Shown: positions 8,461 to 17,678, numbered from the stretch's first letter. The stretch: 42,148 nucleotides of DNA from Streptomyces atratus (GCF_014648655.1 NZ_BMRN01000047.1:1-42148), one strand, 5' to 3'. Translations and numbers: made by a program. Notes: generated by a model from the sequence alone, not told the origin.

Positions 8461-9246
8461 GTGAGTGAACGCAAGCCGTACCCGAGCGACTTGTCGGACG
8501 TGCAGTGGTCGTTGATCGATCCGGTGATCACGGCATGGAAGGACCGGCACCGTTCGGTGAGCGGCCACCAGGGCGCCTACGCGATGCGGGAGATCGTGAA
8601 CGCGATCCTCTATCAGGGCCGGACCGGCTGCCAGTGGGCCTACCTCCCGCACGACCTGCCGCCGAAGAGCGCTACGTACTACTACTTCGCCGCGTGGCGC
8701 GACGACGGGACCGATCAGGTCATCCATGAACTTCTGCGCTGCCAGGTCCGTGAGAAGGCCCGCCGATTAGAGGACCCGACCCTGGTGGTGCTGGACACAC
8801 AGAGTGTCCACGCGGCTGCCACTGTTCCCGCCTCCACGACCGGCCGGGACCCGGCGAAACGGGTGCCCGGCCGCAAGCGGGCACTGGCCGTGGACGTTCT
8901 GGGCCTGGTCATCGCCGTCATCGTCCTCGCCGCCAGCACTCACGACAACGCCGCGGGCATCGCCCTGCTGGACCAGGTCGCCGTTCACGGCACCCGCATC
9001 GGCATCGACGTCGAGATTGTCGAACGCAACCCGCAGGACAAGGGGTTCGTCCCGCAGCCGAAGCGATGGAGGGTCGAGCAGACCTACGGGATCCTGATAC
9101 TGCACCGGCGCCTGGTCCGCGACTACGAACACCACCCGGCCTCCTCCGTCTCCCGCGTCTACTGGGCGATGACCCACACCATGACCCGCCGGCTCACCAG
9201 CACGACCACCCCCACCTGGCGCGACCCGCAGGCCGTGCCCGCATGA
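8461..9246 (+). pseudogene. IS5-family transposase with internal deletion
   Basis: The frame runs from GTG 8461 (start SERKPYPSDLSDVQWSLIDP) to the stop at 9246, 261 residues. It contains the Streptomyces IS5-type landmarks GRTGCQWAYLP, LVVLDTQSV (first catalytic Asp), VDVLGLVIAV and QPKRWRVEQTYGILI (catalytic Glu region). Between GIALLDQVAVH and GTRIGIDVEIV, full-length relatives as I recall them carry a further stretch of about 15-22 residues that includes the second catalytic Asp (a VDQGFK-like motif). That stretch is missing here without loss of frame. The enzyme is therefore likely inactive although the frame is open. Confidence 0.75.
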
Positions 9247-9682
9247 ACATCCAGCCCCTGCTCGACGCGCTCGACATCCAGGAAGAGGCCGCCCGCGCCC
9301 TGGCCGACGACCTCCGCGCCCAGATCACGGAACTACAGAACCAGCTGCGGGCGGCCGAGACCCAGCTCGAACACCTGGCGATCACCGGAAGACCGTCACC
9401 GCCTTCACCGAACGGCTCCCCGCCCACCCGGTCTCGCCCGACCTGCCCGAGCACCCGGACTATCCCCACATCCTCGCCGTCTTCAACGAGGCCACCGGCC
9501 CCCTACGAGCCCGTGACGTCTGCGAAGCCCTTGACCACGAACTGCTGCCGAACAACATCGAAGGCACCCGCGCCAAGCTGAAACGCCTCGTCAAGCTCGA
9601 TGTCCTCACCGAGGTCGACACCGGCAGCTACAGGGGCACCCTGGCGGCACGTGCCAGCGATACGGCCCGTGGGCCGCACTGA
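9243..9682 (+). pseudogene. IS-associated coiled-coil/winged-helix protein, frameshifted
   Basis: ATG 9243 overlaps the transposase stop (ATGA-like coupling). The first 48 codons encode a coiled coil (DIQEEAARALADDLRAQITE). At about 9388 the sense changes frame and continues as KTVTAFTERLPAHP, LPEHPDYPHILAVFNEA, then a winged-helix-like region (NNIEGTRAKLKRLVKLDVLT) and a stop at 9680-9682. Restoring the frame gives about 145 residues. I recall similar small genes directly behind this transposase type in streptomycetes, so it is probably part of the element. Its function is unknown. Confidence 0.65.
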
Positions 9683-9796
9683 ACACCGTTTCCACCGCTG
9701 AGCCAAGGACGGCACCTTCGAGCGGATGCTCCGGCCGGCCCAGGCGGAAGGAGATGCGGCTGGCCTCAGTTTCAACAACGCTCGTGATCAATACAG

Positions 9797-10585
9797 TTAG
9801 GCTGCGGTTTCTGTGATGAGGACGGCGGCGGTCACCGGGCCCGAGGTGTCACTGGTGGCTGCGTCGGCTACCGCCGCCCGGACGGCGCGGGCGACTTCCA
9901 GTGGTTGATATCCGGGGGCGACCGCAAGCTGGACCTCGATGTGCCGGCCTGGTGGATGGTCATGTTGCTCTACTTTGACCGGGCGGCTTCCCAGCACGGG
10001 GGTGAGGCGGGCCACGCCCGGAACAGCCGCTGCGACGTCGGCCAGCTTCCCGATGGGGCCCCGCATGGGTCCTGTTCCGGTCGTTGGGAGCGAGCTTCGC
10101 GCGGCTGCAGCCTCCGGCGGGGGCCCCATGGCGTTCTCTGCGGTCTGCGGCCTGACGTCTCTCTCCGGGCCCTCATGGAGATCCGTGACGCGCAGGTCAA
10201 CTGCCACGGTGGCCAGGCCGAGCCGTTCAGCGGCCACGTTGAGCAATGTGCTCCTCAACTGCTCCGCGGTGCGGGGCAGTGGCTGCCCCATGAATGCGGT
10301 GAACGCGGCCTCGATCCTGAGCGGGCCAGGCGGTAGCGCGCTGGCCGGCGGACGGACGGACGGCTCGGACACGGGCCCGAGCGATGCCGGTCCGATGCGT
10401 AGGCTCTCCAGCCAAACGCCAGGAATCTCAGCGGCCGTGCGCCCGAGGGCCCGGACGGCCGCTTGCTCGGTGATCCACGTCCCGTCGTCAGGCCCTCCGA
10501 GCGGGAGCAGCCGACCCAGGCCGAGTTGGCGCCGTACTGCCTCCATCCACGCCTCAGTTTTCACCGGCCTCTCACCCTCTTCCAT
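9797..10585 (-). CDS. Conserved actinobacterial protein divergent from the Asp23 operon
   Basis: A 262-residue protein, start ATG 10585 (MEEGERPVKTEAWMEAVRRQ). The N-terminal half contains WITEQAAVRALGRTAAEIPG and a Pro-rich linker. The C-terminal part is an Asp23-like alpha/beta domain with GVARLTPVLG, HIEVQLAVAPGYQPLEVAR and AVLITETAA. Streptomyces genomes carry such a gene beside Asp23/AmaP operons, sometimes labelled nucleopolyhedrovirus P10 family, a name that gives no function. The Asp23-like ending and divergent position suggest that it works with the envelope-stress genes to its right. That is inference. Confidence 0.75.
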   Translation of the reverse strand: MEEGERPVKTEAWMEAVRRQLGLGRLLPLGGPDDGTWITEQAAVRALGRTAAEIPGVWLESLRIGPASLGPVSEPSVRPPASALPPGPLRIEAAFTAFMGQPLPRTAEQLRSTLLNVAAERLGLATVAVDLRVTDLHEGPERDVRPQTAENAMGPPPEAAAARSSLPTTGTGPMRGPIGKLADVAAAVPGVARLTPVLGSRPVKVEQHDHPPGRHIEVQLAVAPGYQPLEVARAVRAAVADAATSDTSGPVTAAVLITETAA

Positions 10586-10778
10586 TGCCGCGGTTCTCCC
10601 CCTCCCACACTGCGCCCCGACTCCGCAGGGGCTCTGGGCAGGGGCTCTGGGCAGGGGCACTTCGTACCACTCGTTGGACCACCCCGTCTCATGGTCCGCA
10701 CATCTGATAAAACCCACTAAAACGAATATAATCTGATCAAAGAGTGCTAGGTGATCTCCTTCAGGGAGGAACAGCCCG
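10586..10778. promoter_or_regulatory. Divergent promoter region of the Asp23 operon
   Basis: This 193-base gap separates two divergent transcription units. It contains a short direct repeat (GGGGCTCTGGGCA, twice, 10628-10653) and an unusually AT-rich core at about 10705-10745 (GATAAAACCCACTAAAACGA and AATATAATCTGATC). No exact sigmaB-type match is present. The AGGGAGGA ribosome site precedes ATG 10779. Confidence 0.5.
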
Positions 10779-11210
10779 ATGACTGAGAACACCGGCGGAA
10801 AGCACGGCGGTGCGCCCGGCTCTCGCGGTCGGACGACCATCGCCGACGTGGTGGTAGAGAAGATCGCCGGAATGGCAGCACGCGATGTGCCCGGCGTCCA
10901 TGCCCTGGGCAGTGGATTCGCGCGCTCGATGGGATCCATGCGGGAGCGGATGCCCGGCGCCGGTAGTGGCAAATCCGTCACGCGCGGGGTCAGTGTCGAG
11001 GTGGGAGAGGTGCAGGCGGCCATCGATCTGGAGATCGTCGTCGACTACGGCGTCTCCATCACGGACGTGGCCAGTGACGTACGCGAGAGCGTGATCTCCG
11101 CAGTGGAGCGGATGGCGGGCCTGGAAGTGGTGGAAGTCGATATCGCGGTCAGCGATGTGAAGCTGCCCGACGAGGAGGACGAAGAGGAACAGCGGCAGCG
11201 GGTCCAATAG
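10779..11210 (+). CDS. Asp23/Gls24-family envelope stress protein
   Basis: A 143-residue Asp23 (DUF322) protein. The core includes TTIADVVVEKIAGMAARDVP, GVSVEVGEVQAAIDLEIVVDYG, and VRESVISAVERMAGLEVVEV followed by VDIAVSDVKLP. The C-terminus is acidic (DEEDEEEQ). In Gram-positive bacteria Asp23 proteins coat the inner face of the membrane and are tethered by AmaP. It opens an operon with a small membrane protein, a second Asp23 protein, a DUF6286-like protein and AmaP, all on the plus strand with short gaps. A strong ribosome site (AGGGAGGA) supports ATG 10779. Confidence 0.93.
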   Translation: MTENTGGKHGGAPGSRGRTTIADVVVEKIAGMAARDVPGVHALGSGFARSMGSMRERMPGAGSGKSVTRGVSVEVGEVQAAIDLEIVVDYGVSITDVASDVRESVISAVERMAGLEVVEVDIAVSDVKLPDEEDEEEQRQRVQ

Positions 11211-11248
11211 CCAAGGGGGAGCAGCCCGCTTGAGCGAAGGAGCGCGTG

Positions 11249-11458
11249 ATGAGCAAGGCTGTGGTCGGCTTGATTGCCGGAATGGCACTGGGCTTCGCCG
11301 GATACTTCGGTGGCTTCTGGGCCTTCCTGCTCGTGCTGATACTGGGCGCCGTCGGACTTGTCGCCGGGCGCTTGATGGAAGGTGATCTCGAACCGGGTGA
11401 CTTCATCCGCCGCCGTGACGACCACCAGCGGATGCGCGATGACCGGCGACAGGCATAG
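11249..11458 (+). CDS. Small membrane protein of the Asp23 operon (DUF2273-like)
   Basis: A 69-residue protein with one or two closely packed hydrophobic segments (VVGLIAGMALGFAGYFGGFW and AFLLVLILGAVGLVAG) and a basic hydrophilic tail (RRRDDHQRMRDDRR). Small two-helix proteins of the DUF2273 kind sit at this position in Asp23 operons across Firmicutes and actinomycetes and are thought to help anchor Asp23. ATG 11249 is favoured over the adjacent GTG 11246 by spacing from GAAGGAG. Confidence 0.82.
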   Translation: MSKAVVGLIAGMALGFAGYFGGFWAFLLVLILGAVGLVAGRLMEGDLEPGDFIRRRDDHQRMRDDRRQA

Positions 11459-11472
11459 GGAGACTGGCGGCA

Positions 11473-11925
11473 GTGACCAGTGACGTCGATCGTCGTCCGG
11501 GCATTCCTCGCGGGGAGCGGGGTGCGACCACCGTCTCCGACCGTGTCGTTGCGAAAATTGCTTCCCACGTGGCCCGCGAGGCGCTGAGCCGGTTCACCGA
11601 GTCGGCCGGCCACGTACCGCCCGGCCGCCGGACACCACGCGTGACGACGTCTGTGCGGCGGGCACCGGAGCGGAACGAGAACGCCGCAGGACGGGACGGC
11701 GATCCTGCCAATAGCCGTCCGGCCGTGCTCGGCGAAGTACGGATGCACATCGCCGTGGAGCTGGGCTATCCGTCCGACATCGGGGCTCAGTGCGCTGCGG
11801 TGCGCCGCGAGGTCATCGAACGGCTCAGGACATGGGCCGGCATGGACGTGTCCGAACTCGCGGTGTCGGTCGAGAGGCTGCACTCGGTGCACTCGCGGCA
11901 TACAGACCGGGAGAGAGTGAGATGA
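11473..11925 (+). CDS. Second Asp23/Gls24-family protein
   Basis: A 150-residue protein from GTG 11473. It contains ATTVSDRVVAKIASHVAREA, then a basic, less conserved insert (about residues 45-85), then the Asp23 beta-strands VRMHIAVELGYPSDIGAQC and VREVIERLRTWAGMDVSELA-like helix, ending VSVERLH. The order of elements is the same as in the protein at 10779, but the middle is divergent, which suggests an old duplication rather than a recent one. The stop overlaps the next start (ATGA). Confidence 0.85.
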   Translation: MTSDVDRRPGIPRGERGATTVSDRVVAKIASHVAREALSRFTESAGHVPPGRRTPRVTTSVRRAPERNENAAGRDGDPANSRPAVLGEVRMHIAVELGYPSDIGAQCAAVRREVIERLRTWAGMDVSELAVSVERLHSVHSRHTDRERVR

Positions 11926-12605
11926 GCGCGAACACCTGGCGACAGCCGACCGGCGATGGCGACATTCCCCCCGGTGCGGGACAGGCAACTACGTCCGCGG
12001 GCAATCCCCCAGGCAAGGGCACGACGGCAGCGGTCCGTAGAGCGGGCCGGCCGGCGCGCCGCTTCTGGTCCGCACGGCGGATCCCCGCAGCCATTGTGGC
12101 GCTGCTGTCCGTCGCAGCCATTGGGCTGCTCCTGTACGACGTGGTCTCGGTGCGGGCAGACCGGCCCGGGATGAGCTGGCGACGGCGGCTCGCCGAGGAA
12201 CTGGCCACACGACCACTGCATGACATCTGGATGACCGTCGGGGCCGCAGTAGCGATGGCCCTTGGCCTGTGGCTTCTCCTGCTGGCGGTGACGCCGGGAC
12301 TGCGCGGACTGCTACCCATGCGGCAGCCCACCGGAATCCCCAGAACAGGGGAGGTCCGCGCCGGGCTCGACCGCCACGCAGCCGCCCTGATTCTGCGCGA
12401 CCGAGCCGTACGGGTGTCCGGTGTGCAATCGGCACGGGTCGATGTCGGCCGCCGGAAGGTCAAAGCCCGGGCACAGGCCCATTTCCGCGATCTCAACGAG
12501 GTCCACGCGGATCTGGACGCCGCGCTGAGCGAAGCCGCAACGAACTTGGGACTCGCCCAACAGCCCACGCTCGACGTGCGCGTCCGGCGCCCGAAGAAGG
12601 GGTGA
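11922..12605 (+). CDS. DUF6286-like membrane protein of the Asp23 operon
   Basis: A 227-residue protein with a disordered N-terminus (residues 1-50), two transmembrane helices (about 55-75, IPAAIVALLSVAAIGLLLYD, and about 104-125, WMTVGAAVAMALGLWLLLL), and a C-terminal cytoplasmic Asp23-like domain with DRAVRVSGVQSARVDVGRRK. It is translationally coupled to the Asp23 gene before it (ATGA overlap). Its membrane placement and position suggest that it anchors or scaffolds the Asp23 layer, as AmaP does. I recognise the domain as one found beside amaP in actinomycetes; its biochemical role is not established. Confidence 0.82.
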   Translation: MSANTWRQPTGDGDIPPGAGQATTSAGNPPGKGTTAAVRRAGRPARRFWSARRIPAAIVALLSVAAIGLLLYDVVSVRADRPGMSWRRRLAEELATRPLHDIWMTVGAAVAMALGLWLLLLAVTPGLRGLLPMRQPTGIPRTGEVRAGLDRHAAALILRDRAVRVSGVQSARVDVGRRKVKARAQAHFRDLNEVHADLDAALSEAATNLGLAQQPTLDVRVRRPKKG

Positions 12606-12613
12606 AGTGTCCC

Positions 12614-13210
12614 ATGCTCAAGGCGGTAAACCGGGTGCTGCTGGGGCTACTCGGCCTTGGACTGTTCGCCCTGGGTGGCGGCGTGCTGCTGGGCGGACTG
12701 GATCTGCAGCGCCACTGGGGGTTCGACGTGCCGGGCTGGTGGCCCTTCCGAGGTCCGAACGATGTCGTGCTGGGCACCGAGGGACGCACCCGGTGGCGGG
12801 AAGAGGACTGGTGGTGGCCGGCCGTCATTGCGGTGCTCGCCGTGCTTCTCGCGCTGCTGCTGTGGTGGCTTCTGGCGCAACTGCGCAGACACCGGCTGGG
12901 CCAGGTCCTCATCGAGAGCGAAGACGACTCCACGGCCCGGCTCAACGGCCGCGCGCTGGAGGACGCACTCGAGGAAGAGGCGCAGGTCCTGGACGGGATC
13001 TCGCGGGCTCATGTGCGGCTGACGGGTCGGCGTACTGCTCCGGCCGCACGAGTACGGCTGTTGCTCAAGCCTCACGCGGAACCGGCGCGAACTCTGGAGC
13101 AACTGAGCCGGGAAACGCTCGCACACGCACGGGACTCGGCAGGCCTGGACCGCCTCTCGTCGGAGGTCCGACTCCGGGAAGTCCGCCACCGCGCCCGCCG
13201 CGTCGCCTAG
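12614..13210 (+). CDS. amaP: AmaP-like alkaline shock membrane anchor
   Basis: A 198-residue protein with two N-terminal membrane helices (about residues 6-29 and 68-90, the second being VIAVLAVLLALLLWWLLAQL) followed by a soluble domain ending LDRLSSEVRLREVRHRARR. This layout is that of AmaP, the membrane partner that holds Asp23 at the envelope. It is the last gene of the operon, 8 bases after the DUF6286-like gene, with GGGGTGAAG as the ribosome site for ATG 12614. Assignment as AmaP rests on topology plus operon context, so sequence identity with the staphylococcal protein may be low. Confidence 0.85.
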   Translation: MLKAVNRVLLGLLGLGLFALGGGVLLGGLDLQRHWGFDVPGWWPFRGPNDVVLGTEGRTRWREEDWWWPAVIAVLAVLLALLLWWLLAQLRRHRLGQVLIESEDDSTARLNGRALEDALEEEAQVLDGISRAHVRLTGRRTAPAARVRLLLKPHAEPARTLEQLSRETLAHARDSAGLDRLSSEVRLREVRHRARRVA

Positions 13211-13330
13211 GTGATCTGTCCACGAAGGTTGGTGACGGTTATCGCCGGTGTGGTGATCTTGAACAGGTGAGGGCCTTCTGAGTTCGGTGTGGATTGCGAC
13301 ATCTCCACCGACCAGCACAAGGCCCTCATG
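13211..13330. mobile_element. Short IS-end-like sequence
   Basis: The segment GATCTTGAACAGGTGAGGGC with its flanks resembles sequence I associate with the outer ends of streptomycete insertion sequences. It ends at a possible IS256 terminal repeat. No transposase frame of its own is present. Family unclear. Confidence 0.35.
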
Positions 13331-13650
13331 CGGGTCTGCCAAACGACCGGTGTAGCTCACGTTGTTGAGGTTTCTGGCGGACTGCTGAGAGACGGCCGTC
13401 GAAGGTGATGTCGAAGGCGTTCAGTGCGGTCCTCCAACACATGGTCCAGCGGCTTGGACCCTTGCCGGTGAAGTCCAGGGACGTGATCTCCATGTTGACG
13501 CGCTTCAGTGCGGCCTTCGTTGGGGAAGTGACCGCGGACCTTGCCCCCCCGGCAGAGGCTTCTGCCGCTGGCGTATGATCTTCGGCTCGAACGCGCCTTC
13601 ACGGTCCCTGGGCACGGTGATCTCCATTGGGCCGACGTCGGTCCGTGCCG
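13331..13650 (-). pseudogene. IS256-family (mutator) transposase remnant, N- and C-terminal pieces joined
   Basis: The complement begins with a frame encoding MEITVPRDREGAFEPKIIRQ, the N-terminal region of IS256 transposases. It jumps after a few residues to VRGHFPNE and then, in another frame, to SLDFTGKG, RWTMCWRTALNAFDITFDGR, the conserved C-terminus. The whole DDE core between them is gone. Bases 13331-13357 read as a likely terminal inverted repeat. At least one frameshift is also present, so the element is dead. Confidence 0.7.
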
Positions 13651-13943
13651 TCTTGGAGCGGGTCCCGTTGTGGGAGGTGCCGCCATGGAGCCTCGTGCAG
13701 ACGGGGCCATGCCCCCTAGATTCGAACTGCGCTTTTCAGGACGGTTGTCGGAAGCTGATGAGTTGCATTACGGCGCCTCTGGTGCCGAGCGCACTGGCGA
13801 TGACAGCCAGGCGGAAGCACAGGATGCGCCTGCCCTCGCGGCATGGTTTCCCTGGTCTGGTGGACGATCGCCTCGCGCGGTCTGCATCGCCGTGTGTATG
13901 TGTGAGGCGCATACTGAAAAGACCTGGGAGAACGGAGGACGCC
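13651..13943. other. Intergenic region upstream of the small membrane gene
   Basis: No recognisable gene. The final bases contain GAACGGAGGACGCC, the ribosome site for ATG 13944. Confidence 0.45.
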
Positions 13944-14099
13944 ATGATCATCCTCGGCGTCATTCTGCTGGTCATCGGTCTGGTGGCCGGCATATCGATC
14001 CTGTGGACCATCGGTATCGTGCTCGTCGCGATCGGCATCGTTCTTTGGATCCTGGGTGCCGTCGGGCATGCGGTGGGCGGCCGACGGCATTACTGGTAG
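13944..14099 (+). CDS. 51-residue membrane protein (DUF6131-like), copy 1
   Basis: A very hydrophobic 51-residue protein with two predicted membrane helices (IILGVILLVIGLVAGISIL and IGIVLVAIGIVLWILGAVG) and a short basic/aromatic tail GGRRHYW. A strong GGAGG ribosome site precedes ATG 13944. A paralogue with the same length and only about ten differing residues lies inverted at 19758-19913. Small proteins of this type are widespread in actinomycetes and have no known function. It lies between the IS256 remnant and a SRPBCC gene. Confidence 0.85.
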   Translation: MIILGVILLVIGLVAGISILWTIGIVLVAIGIVLWILGAVGHAVGGRRHYW

Positions 14100-14255
14100 G
14101 GCTGCTTGTTCCGGCCCCCCGTGCGGCCAATGTGATGTCCAGCGGCGGCTGTGATCTCGGTGTGCTCGGGTGCCGCATGCTCGATGCGGATGTTGGTGCC
14201 CGGCCCGCAGATCGCTACCAGGGTCGGGAATTCAGCGTCCCGGATGGGAGCACAC

Positions 14256-14702
14256 ATGGCTGTACGTCATCAGCTCATCGCAAGGGAACCGTCCATACTC
14301 TGGGCGGTTCTGGAGGACGAGAGCCGTTACACGGACTGGGTGGTGGGGACCTTCGACTCCGGCCCGGGTGACGGGCGTTGGCCGGAAGTCGGATCGTCGA
14401 TCAAATACACGGTGCGTGTGGGGCCGAAGCAGTTCCACGGACGCACGACGGTCCGTCGCCTCGACGCGCCGCGCGCGCTGGAACTCGAAGCGCACGGAGG
14501 GCCGTTGGGTACGGCACGGATCGCCTTCGACATCCGGCCGTGGGGCGACAAGACCCTGGTCATTCTCGACGAGCATCCGCTGCGCGGACTGGGAGGGAGT
14601 CTCCACAACACAGTTCTCGACGCCTTTGCGCAGATCCGGCACCGCAGCATGCTGCGGCGACTGGCGGAAGTCGTCGAGGGAATGCCCCAGGACACGGGGT
14701 GA
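14256..14702 (+). CDS. SRPBCC-superfamily (START/polyketide-cyclase-like) protein
   Basis: A 148-residue protein with a single SRPBCC fold. It starts VRHQLIAREPSILWAVLEDE, continues through RYTDWVVGTFDSGPGDGRWP, WPEVGSSIKYTVRVGPKQFH and ALELEAHGGPLGTARIAFDI, and ends in a long C-terminal helix (LRRLAEVVEGM). The fold makes a hydrophobic ligand cavity. The ligand is unknown. ATG 14256 is preferred over the in-frame ATG 14244 because GGGAG is correctly spaced. It stands alone between IS remnants, 0.85 kb before the gvpGYZ block, and GvpZ is also a SRPBCC protein. Confidence 0.85.
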   Translation: MAVRHQLIAREPSILWAVLEDESRYTDWVVGTFDSGPGDGRWPEVGSSIKYTVRVGPKQFHGRTTVRRLDAPRALELEAHGGPLGTARIAFDIRPWGDKTLVILDEHPLRGLGGSLHNTVLDAFAQIRHRSMLRRLAEVVEGMPQDTG

Positions 14703-14799
14703 GCGACAGGACGGGAGGACCAGCCTTAACAGTTCGTCTTCCCACCGATGCCCGGTGGCCGGCGGATTTGAGGGGTCGTCTCAACACTGCTGGTCAGCT

Positions 14800-15045
14800 G
14801 ACTGATTCCAGTAGCTTTAGCGAGACGCTCGGCTGGGGCTTCCCCGAGCGTCTTTCGTGGTCGGCTGTTGAGTTCGGCGGCCACCACCTCCACTCTCTGG
14901 TCCCAGGTCAGGGAAAGCCACAGGTGCGGCGGAAGGGATTGGACCGTCGCGGCGAGAGCGTTACGGGTGGCCAGGACACTGTGGCCGCGCGGCAGATGTA
15001 CGAGCATCAGATAGCGGGTGGAGCGCTCGACCGTCAGGTGGCGAC
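14800..15045 (-). pseudogene. IS30-family transposase remnant with internal deletion
   Basis: The complement encodes TVERSTRYLMLVHLPRG, then ATVQSLPPHLWLSLTWDQ, then directly VVAAELNSRPRKTLGEAPAE. The first two belong to the IS30 catalytic core up to the second Asp, and the last is the C-terminal signature (LNxRPRKTLG). The segment between WDQ and the C-terminus, which includes the catalytic Glu, is missing. Sequence to about 15230 upstream may be further degraded IS30 sequence. Confidence 0.75.
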
Positions 15046-15546
15046 GAGAGTGGTGCTCCTGGCTGCAACGCCGCGCGCCGCAGTTACACGGAGCGTCTGT
15101 CTCGCCCTTGCCCGACGTGGACTCGCACACGCCACGACCACAGCCGTGGAACAGCCCTTCGTGCACCCGGCCGGCAGCCTGACCGTACGACCGGCACCTG
15201 GACCCCGCAGCCATGCAAAGGATGGGCTCGTGCACCGTCGTCCGCTACACCGCCAAAACATCGATCACCAAAGCAGTCGCCCACCCCGGCTGGTGCGCCC
15301 GACAGCTCCTCAAGGTGCGAGGCGCTCGATACCGATCAGACTTGGATGCATGGCAGAAGAACGTCGGCCGCGCGGCGGGAAAGCTTCGACGCCAGCCGCG
15401 TGGCGCAAACGACGACTTCCGAAGCGCGGCGGAGCGATTCGGAAGCGCAGACCGCGAACACGTCGAGCTGCGTCTTGCGGGCCCGCTGCCCTGTTGCAAC
15501 TTCGTCGCCGCTGCAGGCACTCACGTGCAGGCCGCCGGAGTCTGAC
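15046..15546. other. Degraded region before the gvpG remnant
   Basis: Open frames run through here on both strands, but I recognise no family. A plus frame that enters gvpG in phase from 15346 lacks a ribosome site and has non-family sequence before the gvpG start. If a gvpF-like gene once preceded gvpG here, no trace of it remains that I can see. Confidence 0.4.
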
Positions 15547-15790
15547 ATGGGACTGATCACGCTCCCCAACGCACCGGTCCGCGGAGTGATCTGGGTGGCG
15601 GAGAAGCTCAACGACGCTGCCGAGCGCGAGCTGCACGACCCAGGAGTGCTCCGTGCCCAGCTGGCTGTACTAAACCGGGAGCTTGAAGACGGAGATATCA
15701 GCACGGAGGAGTTCGAACCGGGAAGAGGAAAGGCTGCTCGACCGGCTGCATGCTGCACAGGTCGGCCCCGCACCGAACGATCGAAGGTGA
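15547..15790 (+). pseudogene. gvpG: Gas vesicle protein GvpG, one-base frameshift near the 3' end
   Basis: From ATG 15547 the frame encodes the GvpG start MGLITLPNAPVRGVIWVAEK and continues to ELEDGDISTEEFE. At about 15718 an extra C (GAACCGGGAAG) shifts the frame. Removing it gives REEERLLDRLHAAQVG and a stop at 15788-15790, an 80-residue protein of normal GvpG length. As written, the frame runs past the gvpY start to 15819. It is clearly different in sequence from the intact gvpG at 22056, so it is an older paralogue from another gas vesicle cluster type, not a recent copy. gvpY follows directly, as in complete streptomycete clusters. Confidence 0.82.
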
Positions 15791-15797
15791 CGCACTT

Positions 15798-16622
15798 ATG
15801 GATGACACAGCCAAGGTGACCCTCGCGGCCGCAGTAGTGGGCGGCTATGTGCTGGGCCGGACGAAGAAGGGCCGGCTGGCGCTGACAATTGCGACGTATC
15901 TGGCGGGGAGACGATTCGGCCTTGAACCCCGCCAGCTTGCCGCCGAAGGGATGCGCAGACTCGGAGAGATTCCCCAGTTCGCCGAGCTGCAGGAGCAGCT
16001 GAAAGGGGAAGTCTTCGACGCAGGCCGTAAGGCAGTGGCTGCCGCCGCCGATCGGGGCATGAGTTCGCTGGCTGACGCCATCAGCGACCGCACGGCGCGG
16101 CTCGGTGAGAAGCAAGATGAGGGGGAGGAAGAGGGGGAGGAAGAAGAGTACGAGCCGGAAGAGGGAGGCGCGGAGTACGAGGAAGAGGAGGAACCGGAAG
16201 AGGAAGAGCCTGAGGCCGAGTACGAAGAGGGCCAGGCTGAGGAAGAGGAGGAAGAGGAGGAGGAAGAGGAGGAACTACCGGAAGAGGAATACGAGGAAGA
16301 GGAAGAGGAAGAGCCGGAAGAGAGGCAGCCGAGGCGGCGCCGCAGTCGCGCCCAGCCTAGAGGGAGCGCGGAACGCAAGAAGGCCGCTCCCGCCCAAGGA
16401 GAGAAGCCTCGGACGGCCAAGAAGTCTGCCGCCCGGAAGGCGGCTCCGCCAAAGAAGACGGCTGCGAAGAAAACTGCTCCGGCCAAGAAGTCCGCCGCCC
16501 GGAAGACGGCCCCGCCAAAGAAGACGGCTGCGAAGAAAACTGCTCCGGCCAAGAAGTCCGCCGCCCGGAAGACGACGTCGTCGAAGCGAGCAGCGTCCAA
16601 GCGCGCCGATCGTCGGAGGTAG
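15798..16622 (+). CDS. gvpY: Gas vesicle-associated protein GvpY, acidic/basic low-complexity
   Basis: A 274-residue protein placed between gvpG and gvpZ, the position of gvpY in the streptomycete order gvpOAFGYZJLSK. Residues 1-105 are ordinary: a small hydrophobic start (VTLAAAVVGGYVLGRTKKG), then FAELQEQLKGEVFDAGRKAV. Residues about 107-176 are nearly all Glu with Pro, Tyr and Gly. Residues about 178-274 are Lys/Ala/Pro-rich and contain a 22-residue tandem repeat (KKTAAKKTAPAKKSAARK), like histone H1 or streptomycete HU tails. Neither tail is assignable to an enzyme. The repeat suggests DNA or polyanion binding with self-shielding by the acidic part. This is inference. ATG 15798 follows the restored gvpG stop by 7 bases. 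Confidence 0.8.
   Translation: MDDTAKVTLAAAVVGGYVLGRTKKGRLALTIATYLAGRRFGLEPRQLAAEGMRRLGEIPQFAELQEQLKGEVFDAGRKAVAAAADRGMSSLADAISDRTARLGEKQDEGEEEGEEEEYEPEEGGAEYEEEEEPEEEEPEAEYEEGQAEEEEEEEEEEEELPEEEYEEEEEEEPEERQPRRRRSRAQPRGSAERKKAAPAQGEKPRTAKKSAARKAAPPKKTAAKKTAPAKKSAARKTAPPKKTAAKKTAPAKKSAARKTTSSKRAASKRADRRR
16419..16570 (+). repeat. 66-bp tandem repeat inside gvpY
   Basis: Two full 66-base units (16419-16484 and 16485-16550) and a partial third encode a 22-residue Lys/Ala/Pro unit. The units are nearly identical at DNA level, which points to recent copy-number change in the basic tail. Confidence 0.85.
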
Positions 16623-16628
16623 CCAGTC

Positions 16629-17678
<1,050 letters not shown>

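Noticed and set aside
16425..16568. Possible CRISPR array from the regular 66-bp repeats
   Set aside because: Units are tandem without unique spacers and lie in a coding frame; no cas genes are present.
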